A stretch of 64,000 nt of DNA, taken from Larix kaempferi. Lineage: Eukaryota > Streptophyta > Pinopsida > Pinales > Pinaceae. How positions within the stretch are numbered: the stretch's first letter is position 1; each line of letters opens with the position of its first letter. Below are positions 10,744 through 24,601 of this stretch, piece by piece. Both the position numbers and the translations under genes were made by a program. Location: the NCBI GenBank assembly GCA_027924585.1, contig BSBM01000047.1:19779501-19843500 (forward strand), written 5' to 3'. Below the pieces are notes generated by a model. That model saw only the letters and a program-made list of their open reading frames with translations. It did no database searches and was not told the DNA's origin.

Positions 10744-12789
10744 CTACAAATATATTTTTAATAAAATGTATGATGTCGATTTTTTTTTATAAGAATCATT
10801 ATTAATATAAAAATATTTAACAATATAATTTTTTATATTCTGATTAAAACATAAATAATGAAAATGGATAATCACAAAATGTAAATAATATATGTTCATT
10901 TTATTAATTAATGTGATTAAAAATTAATAAGATTAAAGTTTATTAATATGTTTTTAATCAAGTATGTTTGTAGATGTTATGAGTTGGGAAAGGAGACATT
11001 AAATGTTCTTATTAACATTGAATTTTTTAAAGGTTGTGACTATATATTTATTTATTAATAAATAATCAATAAATTTGCAAGTCAAATATTGTTATTATAT
11101 TGCAACAATTTTTCAATTAGTTTAACATATAGCTTTTAATTATAATTAAATAATATTTTATCTAAGAAAGAATTAAAGTATATAGCGATGGAAAAGACAA
11201 ATAACAATGAATAAACAATTATAATTATAATGAAATCTTGTTTTATCTAAGCAAAAGAATTAAAGTGTATAGTGATGAAGAGAAAAATAACAATGAATAA
11301 ACACGTGAAGGAGAAGCAATGCTAACAAAATCTTTAAGAAAAGTAGAAAGAAACAATGACACATTCATAGATTATGGAAGTTTTACTTTGGAAACTCCTT
11401 GAAGAGAAAAACCAACAAAATAGCCACAACCATTCATTGTGTTAACCAAATCATTTAGAATACAAAATATGTATCTACAACATCATTCAACCTGAAGTTG
11501 CTAAACGATATTACAATATCATGGATATATAAAAACACGGGTTGAAAATTGTCCATAACCCATAATAGATGCATAATGACACTAAAAATTTCTTCAAGAT
11601 TCATTGATCCCCAAACACCCCACTAAAGAATATCCTAAATCCCAATTAATTGTAACATTATGCATAATCTACTTACAAAGAATTATACAAATCATATTAA
11701 ATAAGTGAATCCAAATGATGTTGGGATAAACTTTCACATGAAACAACTTCAAGTAATATGTGAATTATATCATAAATCAGTGGACTCCAGCTTAATTGAA
11801 GTAAGTAAACTATTAAAGACCTACTTTTCTAGAATCAATAAACACGTACTTATTATCTTTTTGATGGAAGAAATAGAATTTGATCAAATTGAAAAGGTCT
11901 TCTAAGGAATAAGTGAATGTTGTGAAGCAAAAGATGATTTTGAGATAAGTATATTGATTAAGACATATTTTCATAATAATAAAATAAGGACTCAACCACA
12001 ATTTATATGTTTGCAGGTGATATAAATGAGTGTTGATCAAATTGAAAGGAAAGCACTTAAATTCTAGATTAAACTCACCCTAAGTATATTGGTATATTGT
12101 TGTTAGACTTTGAAATGAAGCAAAGTGTCATGAAGTAATGATTTTGGAAATATTGTGTTAATATTAAGTTTTTTCACTTAAACAAGATTCCAAAATTATG
12201 TTCAAATTCAATAGATTGAAAAAAAAGTGTTAATTACAATATATTATTAAGTTTTTCACTATCATGTTATTACTCAATTAATTGAAAGAAGAGTTAAGTA
12301 GTACTATATTAAGTTTTGCATTATTATTATATTTTAGACTCGTGGAAATTTTCTCTATTGTACTTATATGTAAAATTAGTTCAATTGTAGTGAGAATTTG
12401 TTTCAATTATTCTTTCTATGAATATGTTTTGATTGTTCTCCACATACACACACACACATATATATATATGAAAAAGATAATTTGAATTGAGAATAATAAT
12501 AATAAACCTTTGTTTAAAAAAATTCCTCAATTCAATCAATAAAAAGATGATGAGAGAGTGCTTTAAGAATTCAACTAACCATATTTACTTGGAATGATAA
12601 TAATTTATTTAATGCATGTATGTATATGCTCTCCATTATCTCATGATATAGATACGCATGCGCACTTCTTCCATTTTATTATGTTGTTGTTGCATTGTTG
12701 CCACATTATTTATCTCTTTGCAAATTATAAATTTAAATATTGAAATTAAAAATATATATATAATAAGAGAAAATTTGAGGTGTGCAATT

Positions 12790-12857
12790 GGGCCTCTAGC
12801 TTAGTGGTAAAGCATTTGTAGATCAAAAGGTCATCGATTCGAACCCAGTCGAGCCTT
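12790..12857 (+). pseudogene. tRNA-Cys relic lacking the anticodon
   Basis: GGGCCTCTAGCTTAGTGG aligns with the functional tRNA-Cys at 8564, and the B box survives as GATTCGAACCC. The anticodon arm reads GCATTTGTAGATCAAAAG where the intact gene reads GCATTTGACTGCAGATCAAG, so five bases including the GCA anticodon are gone. The acceptor pairing is also damaged (GGGCCTC with CGAGCCT). It cannot act as a decoding tRNA. It could be a decayed gene copy or the head of a tRNA-derived SINE. Confidence 0.8.
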
Positions 12858-13715
12858 TCATTGAATATAAATAACCTTGTTTGAGTTAAATCTACATCAT
12901 TTTATAATTGATCTTTTGGAAATACCCTTGCTTCTTGTTAGCTACAATGTAGTGCCGAAAGTTTATGAAAAAACGTCCTATGGCATATAAGAAATATCTT
13001 GGGAAGAGAGTTGATGTTAAACAAAAAGTTGCCTAAACAACAAAAAAAAATAGAAATTGTTAGCATTATAATTGTTTTGTTGGGAAGACAAAGTTGTTAA
13101 ATAGTGTCTAGAAAATAGTGCCATATCATCCTTCATAAATGTCTTTAACCTCTACAAAATATTTACTAAGCATATGTTCATAATTAATTGAAACAACCAA
13201 AGTACAAACTTGAGTTCAAAATGTTTGAAAACAAATTTGGAAGTACTCAATAATTGAAACATACCTTCACTTAAGTATCCAAAGAAAATATCCAAACCAT
13301 CACACATGCCACAACAATAATCCACATATATGAGGTTTATATTGATGTCATTCATCTAATAACGACAAAGTTTACGTTTAACCAACATCATCTTCATCAT
13401 CCTCACTTGAAGTTGACTCTATATCAGAGAATAGATCACTACACATCCTCTAGACCTCCCTATGATCACCACTGACACAAGGGTGGTATATTGTAAATGA
13501 CCAATATTCATCAATAATGATTCTTGCTTCTCTATACAATGGTTTTAGATTGTGTTTTATAACTTTAAAATCCCTTTCACCCAGTTACATATTGGTAACA
13601 AGGTGGTAAACATGGAAATGGTAACAAGGTGGTAAACATGGAAATGTTATTGACACCATATTTTTTCACTACATGTATCCCTTAAACCAAGGAAATATAG
13701 TACGCATCATTATTT

Positions 13716-14286
13716 GCGCCGAGAGGCGCTCTACAACCCAGTATGAGGGAGATCTTGTGAGTCGAGTATTTGTCGAGTAACAAAATAATACAAAGTAAAC
13801 AAAAAAGAATAATACAAAGTAAAAACTAAATATGAGACTTAAACTAGAGACTTTAGAGCTTAGGATTAGGTGGTAATAAATATTATGCCAGCCATAAACA
13901 AAAAATGATAATACAAAGTAAAAAGTAAATATGAGACTTAAACTAGAGACTTTAGAGCTTAGGATTAGGTGATAAATATTATGTCGGTCATAAACAAAAA
14001 AGAATAATACAAAGTAAAAAGTAAATATGAGACTTAAACTAGAGACTTTAAACTTTTTACTTTTAATACAAAGTAAAAAGTAAATATGAGATTTTAGAGT
14101 GTTTCTCGAGTTTGTCAAGTAACAAAATAATATAAAGTAAACAAAAAAAAATAATACAAAGTAAAAAGTAAATATGAGACTTAAACTAGAGACTTTAGAG
14201 CTTAGGATTAGGTGGCTCAGGTATTGCACTCAAGGAGCTATTCAAGGAGAGGTTCGCACCTCGAGAGATTTGATCCCTCTCGGCGC
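13716..14286. mobile_element. TIR-bounded element with internal minisatellite (copy 1)
   Basis: The left end GCGCCGAGAGGC and right end CCCTCTCGGCGC form a near-perfect 12-bp terminal inverted repeat. Between them lie about four degenerate units of roughly 90 bp built around AATACAAAGTAAAAAGTAAA and ATGAGACTTAAACTAGAGAC. This keeps a 186-codon hydrophobic minus-strand frame open, which I regard as a repeat artefact. No transposase and no clear target-site duplication are visible. It could be a MITE-like non-autonomous element. A shared terminal segment recurs at 45140. Confidence 0.5.
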
Positions 14287-16142
14287 TTGATAAAACCTAG
14301 GATTTGGATCTATGCTGGTTGTACTCATCCCATATGCAACCCTTTTACTTTGAATTATTTGATTTTGTACCTTATTATAAAATACATGTAATAAACACTT
14401 GGCTTAGGTTGGATTTACATGACACTTTAATGCATAATGACCATTTCTACATCATTTTGTGAATCTGTTACATATAATGTTCCATGAATTTTAGTATGGA
14501 GTTTGTAGCTTTGGTATTCACTAACAAATAGAATTCATTTTATATTGTTTGATTAAACACAACACTAATGTCACAACTCACCTAGTTTCTAGAATAAAAT
14601 TATAAATACTAGCATAAACCCATATCAAAAGAGGACAACTAGAGAACAATTATTTTGATGATTAAATTGCATTTAGTCCCTATGTGAATTTCCAATTCCA
14701 AAATATGATATTAATTTTAAACAATTGCGTTTAACAATTTTGCATAAGCATCTTACTACACTAGCATCTTATTACTTAGTAGTTTAGGTGGCCAAACTAC
14801 TCGTGACTAAGTCTACTTATATCCTCACTTAAAGCAATCAAAAATGAAGGAAGAGAAAATAGCCCAAAGTTTTCATACTTGTACAACCTTGTAATATAAT
14901 TTATTGTTCATGAAACTATAATATACTAAACATCATTTAAGATATTGATCAACTTGGTCAGGTAAAAACTCCATGGCTTTGCCTTCACTAGAATGAGTGT
15001 TTTGACCGACAAAAAGATAGTTTCATGGAATACTAAGAACACATTGTACATAATTAAAGTGATTATCAGCTAACTAAACAATTCCTAAGCCTACAACACT
15101 TAGACTACCATCACCAATAAATATGTGTTTAGTGTTACATTTATTTAGAGAAAACAATTATTGAATCCTTGTCCATTTAATAAGAATATTTTGAATCAAG
15201 GGTCCATACATTTGAAGAACTAGAATATGTTCCATTAAAAGAAAAACCAGAATAAAAAAGAGAATGTCCTTCTCATGAAGAAGAAGAAGAGTTATCCAAC
15301 TAAAGGTTCTTCTTATTGAATTCTTCGAGAGATTCCATATTCTTGAAGAAATTGAAACAATTTCCATATATGAGGTCATTGACTCAATGCCCCCGAGATA
15401 TTGAAACAATTTCTTTAGTCCTCTCGGATCAGTTTCATTTGAACCTTAATTTTGCAAGGCATCCCATTGATTCAACCCTAACCTTGTTTTAAAATAAAAT
15501 TCCTTTCCAAGATGTGGTAGGCATGTCCTCTTGGCAATCAAAGTGCATCTTCTAGCACTAACACTTGAGACAATGATTCTTTGTGGAGCTCTGAAGTACA
15601 CTAAGACTGTGGCATTGGAAGTGTGAAATGTCCAGAATGCAAAAATGATACATGTAAACTACAACGAATCAATCATGAATTGCTAAAGAATCTTTGGGTT
15701 TATGATGTTGATGAAAGGGAAGATCCAAGGACAGTTTAATATCGCCCTCTATCACAAATTTCTGAAGCTTTGAATGGTGAAGAAACTTTGTGCCATTGAT
15801 CAAGTAAATTGATGATGATCCTATATAGAAAGGGAATCTGATGTATATCTTAGCATAAAGTATTGAGCTTGTGTGCAAAAGTATGATGCACACGAAGCAA
15901 AAGTTTATTGCGCTAGACTGAGTTCCTGGCACTCATCACAATGTTTTTTACACCTCCTTATTGGTTGCTTCATGTCTGCATTCTCACAGTAAGTGCCATA
16001 TTGGGATGGTTGTTTGGACCAGCCATTGTTGCCACCTCCCTTTGTAGCTAAGATCTAGGAGACATTATTAATTAAATCCTCCAGCATAGAAGGCAACATC
16101 ATCATATGATCGACCACGCCACTAGAGAAGGTTCCTCAACAC

Positions 16143-16520
16143 CTATAGCCTCCTCCATGAAGTTCCTGATAGAGCTTACAACGTGTGTCATGTTGCATAA
16201 AGTATACTCCTAGCTAGGCGTTATAAATTGTTAGGTTTTTTTCACAATTGACTGAAATTGTTAGATGGGTGATATTAGATGTTAATAATGCACCAGTGGT
16301 CTTGGTATAGTTTAATGTAGTGAATTATAATCTATAGCCTCCTCCATGAAGTTCCTGATAGAGCTTACAACGTGTGTCCTATTGCATAAAGTATACTCCT
16401 AGCTAGGTGTTATAAATTGTTAGGTTTTTTTCACAATTGACTGAAATTGTTAGATGGGTGATATTAGATGTTAATAATGCACCAATGATCTTGGTATAGT
16501 TTAATGTAGTGAATTATAAT
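16143..16520. repeat. 189-bp tandem duplication (in copy 2)
   Basis: Units start at 16143 and 16332, again with a period of 189, matching the pair at 10366/10555 of the first copy. Confidence 0.9.
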
Positions 16521-18559
16521 CTATAAATATATTTTTAATAAAATGTATGATGTCAATTTTTTTTTATAAAAATCGTTATTAATATAAAAATATTTAACAA
16601 TATAATTTTTTATATTGTGATTAAAACACAAATAATGAAAATGGATAATCACAAAATATGTAAATAATATATGTTCATTTTATTAATTGATGTGATTACA
16701 AATTAATAAGATTAAATTTATTAATATGTTTTTAATCAAATATGTTTGTAGATGTTTGAGTTGGGAAAGGAGACATTAAATGCTCTTATTAACATTGAAT
16801 TTTTTAAAGGTTGTGACTACATATTTATCTACTAATAAATAATCAATAAATTTGCAAGTCAAATATTGTTATTATATTGCAACAATTTTTCAATTAGTTT
16901 AACATATAGCTTTTAATTATAATTAAATAATATTTTATCTAAGCAAAAGAATTAAAGTATATAGCGATAACAAAGACAAGCAAAGACAAATAACAATGAA
17001 TAAACAATTATAATTATAATGAAATCTTGTTTTATTTAAGCAAAAGAATTAAAGTGTATAGTGATGAATAGAAAAATAACAATGAATAAACACGTGAAGG
17101 AGAAGCAATGCTAGAAAGAAACAATGACACATTCATAGATTATGGAAGTTTTACCTTGGAAACTCCTTGAGGAGAAAAACCAACAAAATAGCCACAACCA
17201 TTCATTGTGTTAACCAAATCATTTAGAATACAAAATATGTATCTCCAACATCATTCAATCTGAAATTGCCAAGCGATATTACAATACCATGGATATATAA
17301 AACCACGGGTTGAAAATTGTCCATAACCCATAATAGACGCATAATGACACCAAAAATTTCCTCGGGATTCATTGATCCCCAAACACCCTACTAAAGAATA
17401 TCCTAGATCCCAATTAATTGTAACATTATGCATAATCTACTTACAAAGAATTATACAAATCATATTAAATAAGTGAATCCAAATGATGTTGGGATAAACT
17501 TTCACATGAGACACAACTTCAAGTAATATGTGAATTATGTCATAAATCAGTGGACTCCAGCTTAATTGAAGTAAGTAAACTATTAAAGACCTACTTTTCT
17601 AGAATCAATAAACACGTACTTATTATCTTTTTGATGGAAGAAATAGAATTTGATCAAATTGAAAAGGTCTTCCAAGGAATAAGTGAATGTTGTGAAGAAA
17701 AAATGAGTTTGAGATAAGTATATTGATTAAGACATATTTTCATAATAATAAAATAAGGACTCAACCACAATTTATATGTTTGCAGGTGATATAAATGAGT
17801 GTTGATCAAATTGAAAGGAAAGCACTTAAATTTTAGATTAAACTCACTCTAAGTATATTGGTATATTGTTGTTAGACTTTGAAATGAAGCAAAGTGTCCT
17901 GAAGTAATGATTTTGGAAATATTGTGTTAATATTAAGTTTTTTCACTTAAACAAGATTCCAAAATTATGTTCAAATTCAATATATTGAAAAAAAGTGTTA
18001 ATTACAATATATTATTAAGTTTTTCACTATCATGTTATTATTCAATATATTGAAAGAAGAGTAAGAAGAGTTAAGTAGTAATATATTAAGTTTTGCATTA
18101 TTATTATATTTTAGACTCGTGGAAATTTTCTCTATTATATTTATATGTAAAATTAGTTCAATTGTAGTGAGAATTTGTTTCAATTATTCTTCCCATGAAT
18201 ATGTTTTGATTGTTCTCCACATACACACATATATATATATATAAAGAAAATTTGAATTGAGAATAATAATAATAAACCTTTGTTTAAAAAAATTCCTCAA
18301 TTCAATCAATAAAAAGATGATATGAGAGTGCTTTAAGAATTCAACTAACCATATTTACTTGGAATGATAATAATTTATTTAATGCATGTATGTATATGCT
18401 CTCCATTATCTCATGGTATAGATGCGCATGCGCACTCCTTCCATTTTATTATGTTGTTGTTGCATTGTCGCCACATTATTTATCTCTTTGCAAATTATAA
18501 ATTTAAATATTGAAATTAAAAATATATATATAATAAGAGAAAATTTGAGGTGTGCAATT

Positions 18560-18627
18560 GGGCCTCTAGCTTAGTGGTAAAGCATTTGTAGATCAAAAGG
18601 TCATCGATTCGAACCCAGTCTAGCCTT
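18560..18627 (+). pseudogene. tRNA-Cys relic lacking the anticodon, copy 2
   Basis: Nearly identical to the relic at 12790-12857, carrying the same five-base anticodon-loop deletion. The acceptor strand has one further change (CTAGCCT for CGAGCCT). It is a passenger of the 5.8-kb duplication. Confidence 0.8.
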
Positions 18628-19485
18628 TCATTGAATACAAATAACCTTGTTTGAGTTAAATCTACATCATTTTATTAATTGATCTTTTGGAAATACCCTT
18701 GCTTCTTGTTAGCTACAATGTAGTGCCGAAAGTTTATGAAAAAATGTCCTATGGCATATAAGAAATCTCTTGGGAAGAGAGTTGATGTTAAACAAAAAGT
18801 TGCCTAAACAACAAAAAAAATAGAAATTGTTAGCATTATAATTGTTTTTTTGGGAAGACAAAGTTGTTAAATAGTGTCTAGAAAATAGTGCCATATCATC
18901 CTTCATAAATGTCGTTAACCTCTACAAAATATCTACTAAGCATATGTTCATAATTAATTGAAACAACCAAAGTACAAACTTGAGTTCAAAATGTTTGAAA
19001 ACAAATTTGGAAGTACCCAATAATTGAAACATACCTTCACTTATGTATCCAAAGAAAATATCCAAACCATCACACATGCCACAACAATAATCCACATATA
19101 TGAGGTTTATATTGATGTCATTCATCTAATATTGACAAAGTTTACGTTTAACCAACATCATCTTCATCATCCTCACTTGAAGTTGACTCTATATCAGAGA
19201 ATAGATCACTACACATCCTCTAGACCTCCCTATGATCACCACTGGCACAAGGGTGGTATATGGTAAATGACCAATATTCATCAATAATGATTCTTGCTTC
19301 TCTATACAATGGTTTTAGATTGTGTTTTATAACTTTAAAATCCCTTTCACCCAGTTACATATTGGTAACAAGGTGGTAAACATGGAAATGGTAACAAGGT
19401 GGTAAACATGGAAATGTCATTGACACCATATTTTTTCACTACATGTATCCCTTGAACCAAGGAAATATAGTACACATCATTATTT

Positions 19486-20056
19486 GTGCCGAGAGGCGCT
19501 CTACAGCCCAGTATGAGGGAGATCTTGTGAGTCGAGTATTTGTCGAGTAACAAAATAATACAAAGTAAACAAAAAAGAATAATACAAAGTAAAAACTAAA
19601 TATGAGACTTAAACTAGAGACTTTAGAGCTTAGGATTAGGTGGTAATAAATATTATGCCGGCCATAAACAAAAAATAATAATACAAAGTAAAAAGTAAAT
19701 ATGAGACTTAAACTAGAGACTTTAGACCTTAGGATTAGGTGATAAATATTATGTCGGTTATAAACAAAAAAGAATAATACAAAGTAAAGAGTAAATATGA
19801 GATTTAAACTAGAGACTTTAAACTTTTTACTTTTAATACAAAGTAAAAAGTAAATATGAGATTTTAGAGTGTTTGTCGAGTTTGTCCAGTAACAAAATAA
19901 TATAAAGTAAACAAAAAAGAATAATACAAAGTAAAAAGTAAATATGAGACTTAAACTAGAGACTTTAGAGCTTAGGATTAGGTGGCTCAGGTATTGCACT
20001 CAAGGAGCTATTCAAGGAGAGGTTCGCACCTCGGGAGATTTGATCCCTCTCGGCGC
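19486..20056. mobile_element. TIR-bounded element with internal minisatellite (copy 2)
   Basis: Duplicate of 13716-14286. The left terminus has one change (GTGCCGAGAGGC); the right terminus CCCTCTCGGCGC is unchanged. The internal units and the long hydrophobic minus-strand frame are retained, with scattered substitutions. Confidence 0.5.
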
Positions 20057-21124
20057 TTGATAGAGCCTAGGATTTGGATCTATGTTGGTTGTACTCATCC
20101 CATATGCAACCCTTTTACTTTGAATTATTTGATTTTGTACCTTATTTTAAAATACATGTAATAAACACTTGGCTTGGGTTGGATTTACATGACACTTTAA
20201 TGCATAATGACCATTTCTACATCATTTTGTGAATCTGTTACATATAATGTTCCATGAATTTTGGTATGGAGGTTGTAGCTTTGGTATTCACTAACAAATA
20301 TAATTCATTTTATATTGTTTGATTAAACACAACACTAATGTCACAACTCACCTAGTTTCTAGAATAAAATTATAAATACTAGCATAAACCCATATAAAAA
20401 GAGGACAACTAGAGAACAATTATTTTGATGAGTAAATTGCATTTAGTACCTATGTGAATTTCCAATTCCAAAATATGATATTAATTTTAAACAATTGGAT
20501 TTAACAATTTTGCATAAGCATCTTACTACACTAACATCTTATTACTTAGTAGTTTAGGTGGCCAAACTACTCGTGACTAAGTCTACTTATATCCTCACTT
20601 AAAGCAATCAAAAATGAAGGAAGAGAAAATAGCCCAAAGTTTTCATACTTGTACAACCTTGTAATATAATTTATTGTTCATGAAACTATAATATACTAAA
20701 CATCATTTAAGATATTGATTACAACTTGGTTAGGTAAAAACTCCATGGCTTTTCCTTCACTAGAATGAGTGTTTTGACCGACAAAAAGATAGTTTCATGG
20801 AATACTAAGAACACATTGTACATAATTAAAGTGATTATCATCAAGCTAGACAATTCCTAAGCCTACAACACCTAGACTACCATCACCAATAAATATGTGT
20901 TTAGTGTTACATTTATTTAGAGAAAACAATTATTGAATCCTTGTCCATTTAATAAGAATATTTTGAATCAAGGGTCCATACATTTGAAGAACTAGAATAT
21001 GTTCCATTAAAAGAAAAACCAGAATAAAAAAGAGAATGTCCTTCTCATGAAGAAGAAGAAGAGTTATCCAACTAAAGGTTCTTCTTATTGGATTCTTCGA
21101 GAGATTCCATATTCTTGAAGAAAT

Positions 21125-24100
21125 GCAACCCTTAATGACCATCTTTCCCAAAGAAATTACTGTGCTTATTTTGGCTTAGCTTCTTTATTACCACTAGGCA
21201 CAAGAGAAGGATAATAGGGTTGGGGACCCTTGTTTAGTTTGTTGTTGGAAGGATGTCACTTCTTGGGATTCACTTATGTTGTTCCACTAAGGCTTTGTTA
21301 TAGGTACTTGCAAAACTGATAACTCCAAAATGCAACAACTTAAGCTTGCTCTAGAACTAAAGAATCACAAAATGTTTCAAAAGAGGGTAGTCTATAAGCA
21401 GTGCCTTCATTAAGAAAAACCTCTCTAGTGGAGTAAAAGAAGGATGCAAAAAATAATATAGACATTTCCAAGGTTAGAAAGAATAGTGAAAAATAGTTTT
21501 ATCAACATGTTTCTGGATTCCACAATTGAGAAGTAAGAGTTAAAGTGTCAATAACTTTGAAATAAATATTCAGTGAAACTAAAATCATTAGGACTTAAAT
21601 CTATTTGGTGATTTTCAATCTAATGGACTCAAATATGGTTTTGTTTACCAAAAATAGTTGTGAATTACATCCAATTTGCATCAAGGGTATCAACTCCTTG
21701 AAGGTGAAAATGCAAGTCATTGGAATTGGATATCTCTATATGTCTGTGTGCTTAGTAATTAGTAATTTTTGTTGTCCCATTCATCTCTCTTTAATTAATC
21801 CACGTGGAAAACTTTATTCCTAAGGTGAACCGATAAAGTTTCTTACTTAACAATAATCCACTAAATGGAATTTCCAAGAAAAATAATCGATTGTTGTAAG
21901 TAGGATCTCAGTTGAATTAGAAATATTACAATCCAGAACTAAAATTACTCTAAAAATAGAAATTGGCTATTCAAAAAGAAATTTCTTTAAAAATATATAC
22001 TTTCCAAGAATGGCGCCTAAAATGGTACCCAAGTGCAATATTTATGCCTCTTAGAAGTTTGGGAAATATGCTTAGAGGGTAATTTTTGTAAAAACATACA
22101 TGGTAGAAAGTTGAGAACAAAGAAATTTGTAGAAATGGAATACATCGATGTGTCGAACATGTAAAATCACAAAATAAATGCACTTCAGATGGGTTTTGAG
22201 TGACAAAGTTATGCTCATTTGAAAATCGTTACGAAAGAACCAAATTGCAAATGGAGGGGGATCAATCAACATGACACATGGTAGTGTGTGAGAGTGCCAG
22301 ATGGAAACTGGATTGAAATGTTGATGTGGTAGTGTGCTGACATAGAAAGACACACATGGTAGGGAGCTAATGTGGCATTGATAGCATGGAACTCACATAT
22401 CATGTTGACATGGTAAGGTGCCACATGGTATATGAATATAGGCCCATGTGGCAATGGAATCACAACAAGGTAGAAAAACATGGTTGGTTCATGTGTCAAT
22501 CTTAGTTTGCATGTAGATGAAGTGGGATTTTCTTGATGTACATGTTTTCTATGTCACAAGGTGGAGTTGGAATCCTTCTTTTAAAAATTTGATTAATTTT
22601 TTTTCAAAAATAAATAATGTGCATGACTTAAATTTATGTGAAAATATTGTTTATAAGGAACAAAGAGAAGAAAATGTGGTCTTCAATGTTAATAGGTCCA
22701 TTACAAAAGTTAAGTGAAGTAGGACCACTAGACCTTACCATGTGAATAGAGGACCTCTCAAAAGGTAACTAACATGGTGGTGCTTAGAAGGGGAGCTAGA
22801 TATGTTACAATGGGATAGATTTGGAAAGAGTCCACAACCTGAGGGAGCCACCAAAGTATAAATATCATTGGAAAGGGGTAACACAACAAAAGGAACATGC
22901 AAAGCACTTTGATATGCATGAATACCAAGGCATGAAATTCAATCTCTTATAAATCCATTCTCGAATGAAAATATTTGGAACTTGCACATTGAGATCAACA
23001 ACAAAAAAACAAACCCAACTAACTACAAAACCATAAGATCTTCATGGGAAACATAAAATCTCAAAGCAATTAGTATTTATTTAGAAAAATAATGTAACTA
23101 GGTAATATCCAAACCACTAGATTTAGATTTTTTTTTATTTGATAAGTTTGTTTGAAGCACAAAATGAAGAGCTTACATAGATTAGTAACAAATAATTTTG
23201 AAACTAGGAGTTGAAATGCTTAATAAACTCATAACTATGTGAGAAACAAATATTAAAAAAAAAGCTTAATAAATCAAAATTTTAATGCCTTGATCAAATC
23301 ACCAAAAACAAATGACCATATGTTAGGAAAACAAAATTCTTCTAGGACAAAGCAAAAGGAATTCCTAACTAAAAATGATGTTTCAAACTGAATGGAGCCA
23401 TTCACTTGAGCCAAAAATGATTAGAAACTACATAAATATGAAATTGTTTGTTACATGCAACGACACCATATTAGGTTTTAATCAACAACATGAGTGAATC
23501 TTTATAGGAGCTTTAATACCATGTTAAAAAAATAGGGTATATCTAGACAAGCCAAGCAACTTAAAACAAAAACTCACATACATATCAAAGATCGGGATAC
23601 CAATGTTTACTTTATTAAAAAACTCAAAGAGGGAAACATTGCACAACACTTAGGCAAATGAACTACCAAATCACTAATATGTAAGACATGATTGTAATAT
23701 CGAGGAGGCATTTGAACTATCAAATCACTAATATGTAAGACATGATTGTGACCCTCAAATTAATAAAGTATGAAATCACATTAAAGAAACACACTAAATC
23801 CACACTTTACCCTAACACTCCATTAGGCCAAGTTGAACTTAATCTAGCATATACTTTCAAAATATTCGAACAAGATGTAATATTCTCTATCCTAAATTAA
23901 ACATCCTACTTGAATCTTCCATAAAAAAGTGACCTTGCAAAAATAGAATGGGCTATTTAAAAACAAATTTAAGTTCTTGCTACAATAAAATAAAGAGAAA
24001 ATTATCTAATACCTTGTGTTATATAATCCATCCATAGACACAAATGGTCATGCATAAATTGTGACCTTAATGCCCCTAGTTGCATGCACCAACCCGTGTT

Positions 24101-24601
24101 TCAACCCTTGGTATGTAGTAAGAATAACAAATGAGGTTTAGCAACAAACAACACCACACATGCCTAGCTCTAGAGATTGTATGCCAAGTTCTAGCTCCAT
24201 GCACGCACTCTCCAACATTTTTTGTAGGTGCCTACAACCAAGAATGTGCATTATTACCCAAAGCCATTATGAAATGTCAATTGACTATGTACCAAGCCTC
24301 GGTGAAATTGTATAAATATTTGTATTGTACTTATTGTTAAATTACTTAGATGTTATCTTTTAGTGGTCACTAGTGAACAATATGAACAAATTGAGAGTTC
24401 TTTTTAGAAATTTAACATATGGAATTTCTCAATCTCGCAATTCTTGTTGGTTGCACTAGTATGGGTTTCCTCATTTTTATGATTATTGGAAGAAATTTAA
24501 TGATATATTATCCCTGGCTCAAAGTGAATGTGTATGTAACCATATAGAATGGGTATATTCTGGCACTTTTTAAGTTTCAATTCGATAAATACATCCTTGT
24601 T
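21125..24601. other. Unassigned AT-rich DNA
   Basis: No recognisable coding domain or RNA gene. Two small features stand out. Near 22268-22480, words such as CATGGTAGTGTG, CATGGTAAGGTG and CATGTGGCA recur every 30-55 bp. At 23661 and 23715 a 54-bp unit containing AAATCACTAATATGTAAGAC is repeated twice in tandem. Confidence 0.5.

Larger units (their letters stand above)
9563..15352. repeat. ~5.8-kb tandem duplication, copy 1
   Basis: Essentially the whole block recurs at 15368-21124 in the same orientation, offset by about 5.8 kb, with scattered substitutions and small indels and no large gaps noticed. The left edge is ATATGAGG(T/C)(T/C)ATTGACTC; the right edge is TTCTTGAAGAAAT. Contents in order: short minus-strand frames of unknown origin (9865-10340), a 189-bp tandem duplication, a long AT-rich stretch (10.75-12.78 kb) with CA/TA microsatellites near 12440, an anticodon-less tRNA-Cys relic, a TIR element with internal minisatellite, and an unassigned tail. 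I see no transposase or polymerase domain. The nearly complete co-linearity argues for segmental duplication rather than two insertions. Confidence 0.9.
15368..21124. repeat. ~5.8-kb tandem duplication, copy 2
   Basis: Co-linear with 9563-15352. Differences are mainly substitutions and short indels: a short direct repeat at 10018-10067 is single here, and 5-30 bp gaps occur near 17110. The junction region 15353-15367 contains TTGAAACAATTTC, which also occurs ~35 bp into each unit (15394 onward and 9597 onward), so short homology may have mediated the duplication. After 21124 the sequence leaves the unit abruptly. Confidence 0.9.

Noticed and set aside
13669-14229. 186-codon hydrophobic membrane-like ORF (and its duplicate 19439-19999)
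   Set aside because: It consists of repeats of the minisatellite unit read in one frame; the Phe/Leu/Val richness follows from A/T-rich repeats, and the start and end are not conserved signals.
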